Assembly: GCA_017964115.1 (NCBI GenBank)
Contig: JAGCSL010000008.1
Span: 1 to 9,642 of the forward strand
DNA: 9,642 nucleotides
Reading direction: 5' to 3'
From: Candidatus Saccharimonadota bacterium
Lineage (GTDB): Bacteria > Patescibacteriota > Saccharimonadia > Saccharimonadales > Saccharimonadaceae
Shown: piece by piece, positions 1 through 5,981 of the stretch
Position numbering within the stretch: the first letter of the stretch is position 1
How the letters are laid out: every line of letters begins with the position of its first letter
Program-made: the position numbers and the translations under genes
Notes under the pieces: model-generated
The model's database searches: none
Seen by the model: the letters and a program-made list of their open reading frames with translations, nothing else
Told to the model about the DNA's origin: nothing

Positions 1-1637
1 TCAAACGGATAATGCATCTGCGCAAATGGCATCGAACCAGATTCAAACCAACAGTCCAACACCTTATCGATACGCTTAAAGTGCTCACCATCGATATCGA
101 ATTCAATCTCATCTACCCACGGGCGGTGATAATCCTCTAGGCGCACACCAGATAGCTCATATAGCTCATCATAGGAACCAACTACCTTAATTGAGCCCTT
201 ATCGCCCTTCCAGACCGGCATAGCAGTTGCCCAGAAACGGTCACGGCTCAAGTTCCAATCTGGTGCCTGCTCGATGTTTTTCGCAAAACGACCATGTTTC
301 AGATGCGCCGGGAACCAGTTAATATCTTCATTCTTCTCGAGCATCAACTCCTTGCTGCCCTCAACGTCAAAGAACCAGCTTGGAAATGCGCGATACATAA
401 TACGCTGTTTGCTGCGTGGATTAAATGGATATTCGTGCTTAATATATTCAATCTTCCAGATGATACCCTTTTCTTCTAGGCATTTAGCAATATACTTATT
501 GCCTGCCCATACCTCAATACCATTTTCATCAGTATCGCGTACGCCAATCTCGTGCAACTTCTCAGCCCACTCTGGATAATAATAGCCATTATCATCAATC
601 GTATGACGTACCGGCACCTTGTCGCGCTTACCTAAAGCGTAGTCGTCCTCACCATAAGCTGGCGCAATGTGAACGATACCCGTACCATCTTCGGCACTCA
701 CGAAATCCGCAATATGAATCTTATGCGCATTTTTGTCTTTCCCGATCTCGTCGTTCATCTCGAAGAGCGGCTCATATTTTAAGCCATCCAGCTCGACACC
801 GGAATAGTTCTTTGAGGCCTTCACGTGCTCGCCAAACAATTTTTCTGCCAATTTCGTAGCCACAATCATCTTTGCGCCTTCGACTTCATATAGGCCATAT
901 TTGAGATCCTTAGACACAGCTAGAGCCATGTTAGCCGGCAAAGTCCATGGCGTAGTCGTCCAAGCTAACACATATTCATCCCTATCAGCTAACTTAAACT
1001 TCACGAAGGCACTCGGATCGGTTACCGTCTGATATGCGTCGTTGTCCATCGTAACTTCAGCCTTTGAGACTGGCGTGGCAAACTTCGTATCATACATCAA
1101 AACCTTTTCGCCTTCGTAAATCTTCCCCTTTTCGTAAAGAGTTTTAAATGCCCACCAAACCGATTCCATGAAGTCTTTATTCATCGTGCGATAGGCACCT
1201 TTAAAATCTACCCAGCGGCCAATTCGGTCAATTGTTGATTCCCAAGTTTCCGAATTCGCCACCATCGACTCACGGGCCTTTGTAATATAGGTCTCGAGTG
1301 GCCACTTCGTACCAATCTCACGCCTATCAGTAATACCGAGTTGTTTCTCGACAAAATTCTCTGCCGGAAGACCATGGCAATCCCAACCCCAACGACGTTC
1401 CACACGTTTTCCATTCATCGTCCAAAAACGCGGTACCGCATCTTTCACGATTGAAGACAATAAGGTCCCATGATGCGGATTACCCGTAATAAATGGCGGA
1501 CCATCATAAAATACATAAGAATTATCAATCGGGCGCTGCTCTACGGATTCTTCAAAAGTTTTATTTTTCTTCCAAAATTCGACTAAGGCTTTTTCGTATT
1601 CACTCGCCCGGCGTCGTTCACCATATTTATACTTCAT
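1..1637 (-). CDS. ileS: Isoleucyl-tRNA synthetase, N-terminal 545 residues (partial at window edge)
   Basis: Charges tRNA-Ile with isoleucine in the cytoplasm. The frame is open from an ATG at 1637 to the window edge, giving 545 residues. Visible class I synthetase landmarks are the HIGH-like PHHGT at residues 54-58, WDCHGLP at 85-91, the CP1 editing-domain motifs WTTTPWTLPAN at 226-236 and GTGIVHIAPAYGEDDY at 318-333, and DCWFESGSMPF near 528-538. WFESGSMP and the wording around the editing site resemble the eukaryote-like (type 2) IleRS rather than the E. coli type. The KMSKS loop and anticodon-binding domain lie outside the window. The start is set by AGGAG nine bases upstream of ATG. In the segment YPFNPRSKQRIMYRAFPSWF (residues 403-422), where many IleRS/ValRS proteins have a Cys-containing knuckle, no Cys remains. 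The gene lies behind a T-box leader and probably forms its own transcription unit. Confidence 0.97.
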   Translation of the reverse strand, partial: MKYKYGERRRASEYEKALVEFWKKNKTFEESVEQRPIDNSYVFYDGPPFITGNPHHGTLLSSIVKDAVPRFWTMNGKRVERRWGWDCHGLPAENFVEKQLGITDRREIGTKWPLETYITKARESMVANSETWESTIDRIGRWVDFKGAYRTMNKDFMESVWWAFKTLYEKGKIYEGEKVLMYDTKFATPVSKAEVTMDNDAYQTVTDPSAFVKFKLADRDEYVLAWTTTPWTLPANMALAVSKDLKYGLYEVEGAKMIVATKLAEKLFGEHVKASKNYSGVELDGLKYEPLFEMNDEIGKDKNAHKIHIADFVSAEDGTGIVHIAPAYGEDDYALGKRDKVPVRHTIDDNGYYYPEWAEKLHEIGVRDTDENGIEVWAGNKYIAKCLEEKGIIWKIEYIKHEYPFNPRSKQRIMYRAFPSWFFDVEGSKELMLEKNEDINWFPAHLKHGRFAKNIEQAPDWNLSRDRFWATAMPVWKGDKGSIKVVGSYDELYELSGVRLEDYHRPWVDEIEFDIDGEHFKRIDKVLDCWFESGSMPFAQMHYPF

Positions 1638-1662
1638 GCCCACACGCTCCTTTCTTTCGAAT

Positions 1663-1687
1663 AAAAAAATTCCAACTTTCATTGGAA
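1663..1687 (-). terminator. Intrinsic terminator of the ileS T-box leader
   Basis: On the minus strand TTCCAA, a six-base loop TGAAAG, TTGGAA and then seven T form a Rho-independent hairpin. It lies between the T-box core and the ileS ribosome-binding site. The 5' arm is also the 3' arm of the antiterminator, so the two structures exclude each other. Confidence 0.88.
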
Positions 1688-1840
1688 CTCCTCAGAGCGG
1701 TACCATCCAATTTCCAGAATACCTGGCACTCGATTAATCTTTCACGCAGATTCACGGGTGGTTCTAATTGACTTAACTTCTCGCACTAGCTACGTCTTTC
1801 TTCCACCAGCTCACAGTTGATTGCTGCTCAAACGCTTTAT
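1663..1840 (-). promoter_or_regulatory. T-box riboswitch leader of ileS (tRNA-Ile sensing, transcriptional type)
   Basis: The roughly 200-base untranslated leader of ileS contains the T-box core ATTGGATGGTACCGC (minus strand, 1711 to 1697), close to the family consensus AGGGTGGNACCGCG; the TGGT bulge would pair with the ACCA end of uncharged tRNA. The TTGGA arm just before it can pair with TTCCAA (1687-1682) as the antiterminator, and that same TTCCAA instead pairs with TTGGAA (1675-1670) followed by seven T to form a terminator. Upstream, CCAGGTATTCTGG (1725-1713) looks like stem III, and GCTGGTGG (1810-1803) lies in the stem I region. An ATC (Ile) triplet at 1751-1749 is a candidate specifier at a plausible distance from the transcript start, but other ATC triplets exist and I could not fold stem I with certainty. 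Position in front of an IleRS gene strongly supports the call. Confidence 0.87.
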
Positions 1841-1846
1841 GCTTGC

Positions 1847-1875
1847 ATTATAGCATATTTATTCAAAAACAAAAA
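1847..1875 (-). promoter_or_regulatory. Promoter of the ileS leader, extended -10
   Basis: Minus strand TATGC-TATAAT: a consensus -10 (1852-1847) with a TGN extension (1855-1853). At 17 bases spacing the -35 is the poor TTTTTG (1875-1870), which lies in the T-tract of the upstream terminator. Predicted start is near 1840, placing the whole T-box in the transcript. The core matches the promoters seen before ftsA and rpsU. Confidence 0.75.
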
Positions 1876-1904
1876 ATATCCTGCTCGAAGGCAGGATATT
1901 TTTT
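1871..1904 (-). terminator. Strong intrinsic terminator after the thioredoxin-like gene
   Basis: A nine-base perfect stem ATATCCTGC / GCAGGATAT (1876-1884 with 1891-1899) with a six-base loop is flanked by A and T tracts, so it could work in both directions. It ends the ftsA-ftsZ-nrdR-trx-like unit. The stop codon of that unit (1903-1905) is embedded in its ascending A tract, and its T tract overlaps the ileS -35 region. Confidence 0.9.
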
Positions 1905-2169
1905 AGTGCTCCATTAAATAATAGGCTACATCATCGATGCGTGGCAAATCACGACCGCGCCACATTTGAAGTATTTTTCCTTCATCATCCAACGCTACCA
2001 TGCTCGGATATTCCACGATATCATATGACTTACAAAGACTTTCGCCTTCCGGTTCGTCTGGCGACACGCTTTCTGGCGCCACCCCTATGCGGCGCTCACA
2101 GTCATGTAGCCATTCTGTGACCATCCGGCCATAGTCAGACTCGTCGCGCCAAACCATTACCACCCTCAT
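1903..2169 (-). CDS. Thioredoxin-fold-like protein without CxxC, 88 aa
   Basis: A small protein of uncertain function. Hydrophobic strand MRVVMVW (1-7) is followed by a helix-like segment (11-28); then KSYDIVEYPSMVALDDEGKILQMWRG (47-72) closely resembles the thioredoxin segment with the cis-proline (here P55) and the following beta hairpin. Where thioredoxin has WCGPC there is WRDES (7-11), so the redox-active cysteine pair is missing; the only cysteines are C24 and C46. I infer a thioredoxin-like fold with a non-redox or altered role. The start at 2169 is chosen because AGGAG lies nine bases upstream, four bases after the nrdR stop; a longer reading from 2223 would run inside nrdR without such a site. 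It is the last gene of the ftsA-ftsZ-nrdR unit, directly before a terminator. The gene is real by context; the fold is a moderate call. Confidence 0.75.
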   Translation of the reverse strand: MRVVMVWRDESDYGRMVTEWLHDCERRIGVAPESVSPDEPEGESLCKSYDIVEYPSMVALDDEGKILQMWRGRDLPRIDDVAYYLMEH

Positions 2170-2173
2170 TAAT

Positions 2174-2647
2174 CTATTTCTCCTTTTCTTTACGTTTCGC
2201 CATCCGTTCACGCTGCTCCGCAATGCTGCGCTCTAGATCGTCTAAAGACTTAAACTCTTTAAACACACTTGCAAAACGTACATATGCCATCTCGTTCCGT
2301 TCAGACAGAACGTCCAAAATAGTCTCACCAATCACGCTCGAAGGAATTTCGTCTTTCCCCTTCTCATATATTAGCTCCTCGACGCTATCCACAATATTCT
2401 GTACATCGAGATCACTATTGAAATACTTTCCAACACTATTTCGAATCGCCTTAGCCAGCTTATCGCGGTCAAACGCTTCGCGCGAACCACTACGCTTGCG
2501 CACCATCAATCCAGGGCGCTCGATCCGTTCATAGGTCGTAAAACGATGCTTCCCGTCCAGAGAAACCCGTCTGCGACGAATCATTGTCCCATCCTGAGAC
2601 TCACGGCTCTCAATGACTTTACTTTCGCCAATCTTTAAATGGCTCAT
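2174..2647 (-). CDS. nrdR: NrdR-family regulator lacking the zinc ribbon cysteines, 157 aa
   Basis: NrdR represses ribonucleotide reductase genes and senses ATP/dATP through an ATP-cone. Family landmarks are clear: KVIESR (10-15), DGTMIRRRR (19-27), RFTTYERIE (35-43), ATP-cone start VRKRSGSREAFDRDKL (49-64) and MAYVRFASVFKEFKSLDDL (120-138). Length (157) is normal. In the canonical zinc ribbon, cysteines lie near positions 3, 6, 31 and 34; here the equivalents are H3, I6, S29 and G32, and the protein has no cysteine at all. The start is firm: AGGAGG lies six bases upstream of ATG and overlaps the ftsZ stop, so no cysteine-containing N-terminus has been missed. The C-terminal KRKEKEK tail is highly charged. 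Whether it still binds DNA is open. It lies ten bases behind ftsZ in one operon with ftsA. Confidence 0.9.
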   Translation of the reverse strand: MSHLKIGESKVIESRESQDGTMIRRRRVSLDGKHRFTTYERIERPGLMVRKRSGSREAFDRDKLAKAIRNSVGKYFNSDLDVQNIVDSVEELIYEKGKDEIPSSVIGETILDVLSERNEMAYVRFASVFKEFKSLDDLERSIAEQRERMAKRKEKEK

Positions 2648-2657
2648 GAAAGTCCTC

Positions 2658-3893
2658 CTAATCTTTGTTTTTCTTGCGGCGCCTCAAGATAGCTGGAATA
2701 TCGCTATCGTCATCGCTACCGCCATTGTCGGTGCGAATATTGTCCCACATATTCACGGTTGTCGCCTCGGCAAAATCTGCACTCTGGCTTTCTGATTCGA
2801 GTTTTTCCTTCTCTTCAGACTCTTTAACCGGATCAGCCATCACTTGGCTAGGCTCAGTCAAATCTTCACTCTTCGTATCTGTTGTTTCAATTGAACTATG
2901 CCCATATTCCTGAGCACGTGGATCGTCGCGGTAATACTCGGAATCGAAACCGGTCGCCACCACCGTGACAATAATTTCATCTTCAAGCTCTGGACGTACC
3001 GAAGCACCCCAAATGATGTTTGCATCTGGGCTAACACTTGCGGTGATAAGTTCTGCGGCTTCACGCATTTCATCCATCGTTACATCGTAACCACCGGCGA
3101 TCGAGAATAGAACACCGCGAGCGCCATCGATAGATACCTCGATAAGTGGCGACTCGATAGCTTGTTGAGCAGCAATGCTTGCACGGTTTTCGCCAGAAGC
3201 ACGGCCGATACCCATCAAAGCTGAGCCAGCATCCTTCATAATAGCCTTAACGTCAGCAAAGTCTAGGTTAATTAAGCTATGTTCGGTAATAAGCTCAGAA
3301 ATGCCCTGAACACCTTGGCGAAGCACTTCGTCGGCAATCTTAAAGGTTTCAAGAATTGGAGTCCTTTGATCGATTGTCTGAAGAAGGCGATCGTTTGGAA
3401 TCGTAATCAAAGCATCAACATTGCGCGCCAAGCGTTCAATCGCCCAATCGGCATTTGCTTTACGCTTTGCGCCCTCGAAAGAGAACGGCTTCGTCACAAC
3501 GCCCACAGCGAGAATATCTTGCTTGCGCGCTTCTTCGGCTACAATATAGCCCGCACCAGAACCAGTACCGCCACCAGCACCGAAGGTAATAAATGCCATA
3601 TCAGCACCAGTCAAGGCGTTCTTAATCTCTTCGCGGCTCTCTTCTGCAGCGCGTTCACCAATCGTTGGATCTGCGCCCGCACCAAGACCGTTCGTTGTTT
3701 CATGACCGAGATGAACCTTCACATCGGCTTTTGAATTATGTAAAGCCTGCGCATCCGTATTCATCGCAATAAACTCGACGCCACTTAAACCAGCGTCACG
3801 CATACGGTTAACAGCAGAACCGCCCGCGCCGCCAACGCCGATAACTTTAATACTAGCTGTACTTTCCACCTCACTTGGCTTGACTTCAGGCAT
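2658..3893 (-). CDS. ftsZ: Cell division GTPase FtsZ, 411 aa
   Basis: Tubulin homologue that polymerises with GTP into the Z ring at the division site. Visible are the N-terminal nucleotide-binding start IKVIGVGGAGGSAVNRM (15-31), NTDAQAL (45-51), the tubulin signature GAGGGTGSGA (105-114), the R-x-N-ADWAIE region (144-153) and the catalytic T7 loop NLDFADV (209-215) with both aspartates. After about residue 320 there is an acidic, Ser/Glu-rich disordered linker of some 75 residues, ending in the conserved C-terminal peptide DIPAILRRRKKNKD (398-411), which binds FtsA and other partners. Start ATG has AGGAG seven bases upstream. The gene follows ftsA by 78 bases and is followed within ten bases by nrdR. 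No missing residue was seen; a full-length functional FtsZ is expected. Confidence 0.98.
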   Translation of the reverse strand: MPEVKPSEVESTASIKVIGVGGAGGSAVNRMRDAGLSGVEFIAMNTDAQALHNSKADVKVHLGHETTNGLGAGADPTIGERAAEESREEIKNALTGADMAFITFGAGGGTGSGAGYIVAEEARKQDILAVGVVTKPFSFEGAKRKANADWAIERLARNVDALITIPNDRLLQTIDQRTPILETFKIADEVLRQGVQGISELITEHSLINLDFADVKAIMKDAGSALMGIGRASGENRASIAAQQAIESPLIEVSIDGARGVLFSIAGGYDVTMDEMREAAELITASVSPDANIIWGASVRPELEDEIIVTVVATGFDSEYYRDDPRAQEYGHSSIETTDTKSEDLTEPSQVMADPVKESEEKEKLESESQSADFAEATTVNMWDNIRTDNGGSDDDSDIPAILRRRKKNKD

Positions 3894-3923
3894 GTATTAA
3901 CTCCTCACTTTTCTTCAATTCTT

Positions 3924-3954
3924 ATCTTATAGTAACATCTGAATAAATTTTTTG
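3924..3954 (-). promoter_or_regulatory. Possible weak promoter in the ftsA-ftsZ gap
   Basis: The 78-base gap between ftsA and ftsZ holds the minus-strand string TTACTATAAGAT, offering TATAAG or TAAGAT as a -10 about 30 bases before the ftsZ ATG. No acceptable -35 and no TGN extension are present, and no terminator was seen after ftsA, so ftsZ may simply be read from the ftsA promoter. Confidence 0.25.
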
Positions 3955-3971
3955 CTAGACTTCTCTATTCT

Positions 3972-5213
3972 CTATTTAAACTTCTTTAAGAGTCTCGAGA
4001 AGAAGCCATCGCCTTTTGGCTTTTTCTGCTTCTTATCTGTATTTAGACTTTCGCGGAAGCCTCTGTTATCGTTTTCCTGATATTCCGCATCGGCATACAT
4101 TAAGCCAATCGCCGTCGCAAACTCCGGCTTCATAATATCCTCGCTTACGCCCAAGATTCCTTCTGGTTTAGCCAGACGCACTGCAAGCTCAACTTGCTCG
4201 CGCGCATACACCTCAATATCGCGCAATTTCGAACCGCCACCTACCAAGATTAAACCTTCCGGCAAACGCTTGTCGTATCCAGCATGTTTTAATAGCTTAC
4301 GTACTCCCTCGAAGATTTCTTCTAGACGCGCTTCTACAACTTCGTCTACCTCTTTGCGCTCAAAACGATATTCATCACGTCCGCGCTTAATCACGATATC
4401 CTTATCGCTACCGCCAAACTTCGCAGAAGCAAAGCGTAGCTTAATCTCTTCTGCAATCTCTGGCACAGTCTTCAAAACTGTTGCTAAATCATTCGTAATA
4501 TCATTACTACCAATCGGTACCACTCCCGTGAATTGCAGCTCGCCCTCGTCGTAGATTGCGATACTCGTTGTGGCGCTACCCATATCAACTAGACCAACAC
4601 CATTTTCCTTCTGCGCATTCGTCACAATCGCCCGCGCTGCTGCAATCGCCGATGGCTCCAGAGCTCGTGCGCGAAGATTACCTGCTTCACAAGCTTTACG
4701 CACATTATCGCAATCTGGCGCCAAGGCCGAAATCACGTTCGCACGAAGCTCTAAACGTGCGCCATGCATTCCGAATGGCTCCTTAATGCCACCTTGGCCA
4801 TCGAGAATATACTCATATGGAACTAAAGAAAGAATCTCGCGATTAGCTGGAATCTTACCCGCAATTGCCGCATCGGCAATTCGACTAATATCCTCGTCGT
4901 TTATTTCGTGGTCTGTCACTCCGACCGCAATCATACCATCAACTTTTGCGCTACCAATATGTGAACCATTGATATTTACCGTCGCATCATTAGCCTCAAG
5001 GCCACTCATATCCTCAACAGCGCGCAAACAAGTATCCACCACTCTCGGTGGAGACATTAGCTCCTTTACAATCCCTCGGCGTAAGCCCTCGGACGGGACT
5101 TCACCATATCCTACAACTGTTATTTTGCCATCACGTTCAATCTTCCCCATGACGGCCCGGGTCGTACTGGTACCAATATCTAACCCTACTGCAAAGCGAG
5201 CTTTTTCTTCCAT
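3972..5213 (-). CDS. ftsA: Cell division protein FtsA, 413 aa
   Basis: Actin-fold ATPase that anchors FtsZ filaments to the membrane. Ordered landmarks are phosphate-1 loop GLDIGTSTTRAVMG (10-23), an FtsA-specific 1C subdomain (about 80-165), phosphate-2 GLVDMGSATTSIAIYDEG (207-224) and the adenosine motif GLILVGGGSKL (320-330). A Lys-rich linker then leads to a terminal amphipathic helix GFFSRLLKKFK (403-413), the expected membrane-targeting sequence. Length is normal for FtsA. The start at 5213 has no Shine-Dalgarno sequence; instead an extended -10 box ends six bases before ATG, suggesting a leaderless message. The next in-frame Met is well inside the actin fold, so this start is required. 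It is the first gene of the likely ftsA-ftsZ-nrdR-trx-like unit; map lies immediately upstream with no terminator between, so readthrough is also possible. Confidence 0.97.
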   Translation of the reverse strand: MEEKARFAVGLDIGTSTTRAVMGKIERDGKITVVGYGEVPSEGLRRGIVKELMSPPRVVDTCLRAVEDMSGLEANDATVNINGSHIGSAKVDGMIAVGVTDHEINDEDISRIADAAIAGKIPANREILSLVPYEYILDGQGGIKEPFGMHGARLELRANVISALAPDCDNVRKACEAGNLRARALEPSAIAAARAIVTNAQKENGVGLVDMGSATTSIAIYDEGELQFTGVVPIGSNDITNDLATVLKTVPEIAEEIKLRFASAKFGGSDKDIVIKRGRDEYRFERKEVDEVVEARLEEIFEGVRKLLKHAGYDKRLPEGLILVGGGSKLRDIEVYAREQVELAVRLAKPEGILGVSEDIMKPEFATAIGLMYADAEYQENDNRGFRESLNTDKKQKKPKGDGFFSRLLKKFK

Positions 5214-5219
5214 AAGCTT

Positions 5220-5249
5220 ATTGTAGCATATCTCTTATAACTGGGTTAA
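5220..5249 (-). promoter_or_regulatory. ftsA promoter, extended -10, predicted leaderless
   Basis: Minus strand TATGC-TACAAT puts the -10 hexamer at 5225-5220 with a TG at 5228-5227. The hexamer is followed by AAGCTT and then ATG, so initiation seven bases downstream would fall on the A of the start codon. TTAACC (5249-5244, 18-base spacing) is a possible -35 inside the last codons of map. There is no AGGAG-like site before ftsA. Confidence 0.65.
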
Positions 5250-5981
5250 GATTTCATAACCGTCTTCAGTTACCAGAACCGTGTGCTCAAAATGGCAGCC
5301 CAATGAGCCATCTTTTAGGCAAACTGTCCACCCATCGTCTCCCTCAACAACAACATTGTCAGGCTTACCTAAACTCGACATTGGCTCAATACAAATCGTA
5401 TCGCCAACTTGCAATTCGTAGCCATGCCCACGCTTTCCGTAATTCGGAACCTCTGGTGGCATATGCATACTTTTACCGATACCATGGCCAACATAATTCT
5501 TAATTACGCCCAATTTACCTTTTTCAAGTTGTTTCTCAACAGCAAAACCGATGTCACCTAGCTTTGCGCCCGGTTTCACCTGCTCAATCCCTTCATATAG
5601 TGCAGATTCCGTAAAGCTAAGTAGATGTTTCTGTGCCGCACTCGGTTTTCCGCCCACTATCATCGTAAAGGCCGAATCGACATAATAGCCGTGATATTTA
5701 ATCACTAAATCGTAACTAACTTTATCGCCGTCTTCCAATTCGATGTCTTTTGGAATGCCATGAATCAATTCATCATTCACTGAAATACAAATTGATCCAG
5801 GAAAATCAACTTCTGGCTCATAGTATGCAATTCCGCAACCATAGTCCTTAATTTTTTTCGCCACCCATGCATCAATTTCTTTTCCAGTCTTTCCCGCCTG
5901 CGTATATTCGCGTAGCTCGGCAAAAATCTTTGCCATAATTTTGCCACCCGCACGCATTGCATCAATTTTTTTCTGATCCAC
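5235..5981 (-). CDS. map: Methionine aminopeptidase type I, 248 aa
   Basis: Removes the initiator methionine from nascent proteins in the cytoplasm, using two divalent metal ions. All five metal ligands of the pita-bread fold are present: D91 and D102 (SYDLVIKYHGYYVDSAF), H166 (YVGHGIG), E199 (ICIEPM) and E232 (FEHTVLV). Substrate-contacting histidines H74 and H173 are also in place. The length of 248 fits type Ia enzymes with no N-terminal extension. The start is GTG at 5981, placed directly after the adk stop TAA; GGAG nine bases upstream inside the adk tail serves it, so the two are translationally coupled. The adk-map pair is the same one normally found in the spc ribosomal-protein operon. 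Confidence 0.97.
   Translation of the reverse strand: MDQKKIDAMRAGGKIMAKIFAELREYTQAGKTGKEIDAWVAKKIKDYGCGIAYYEPEVDFPGSICISVNDELIHGIPKDIELEDGDKVSYDLVIKYHGYYVDSAFTMIVGGKPSAAQKHLLSFTESALYEGIEQVKPGAKLGDIGFAVEKQLEKGKLGVIKNYVGHGIGKSMHMPPEVPNYGKRGHGYELQVGDTICIEPMSSLGKPDNVVVEGDDGWTVCLKDGSLGCHFEHTVLVTEDGYEILTQL

Noticed and set aside
274..579. Plus-strand open frames of 101 and 61 codons at the left end
   Set aside because: They lie antisense to ileS, which is open throughout and carries family motifs.
2170..2223. Upstream start (2223) for the thioredoxin-like gene
   Set aside because: It would overlap nrdR by 50 bases and lacks a ribosome-binding site, whereas the ATG at 2169 has AGGAG at nine bases.
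3279..3734. 151-codon plus-strand open frame
   Set aside because: It lies wholly antisense to the conserved core of ftsZ, has no recognisable motif and no ribosome-binding site; ftsZ explains the region.
4570..5226. 218-codon plus-strand open frame
   Set aside because: Antisense to ftsA across its conserved actin-fold motifs; the Ser/Arg/Pro-rich composition is typical of a shadow frame.
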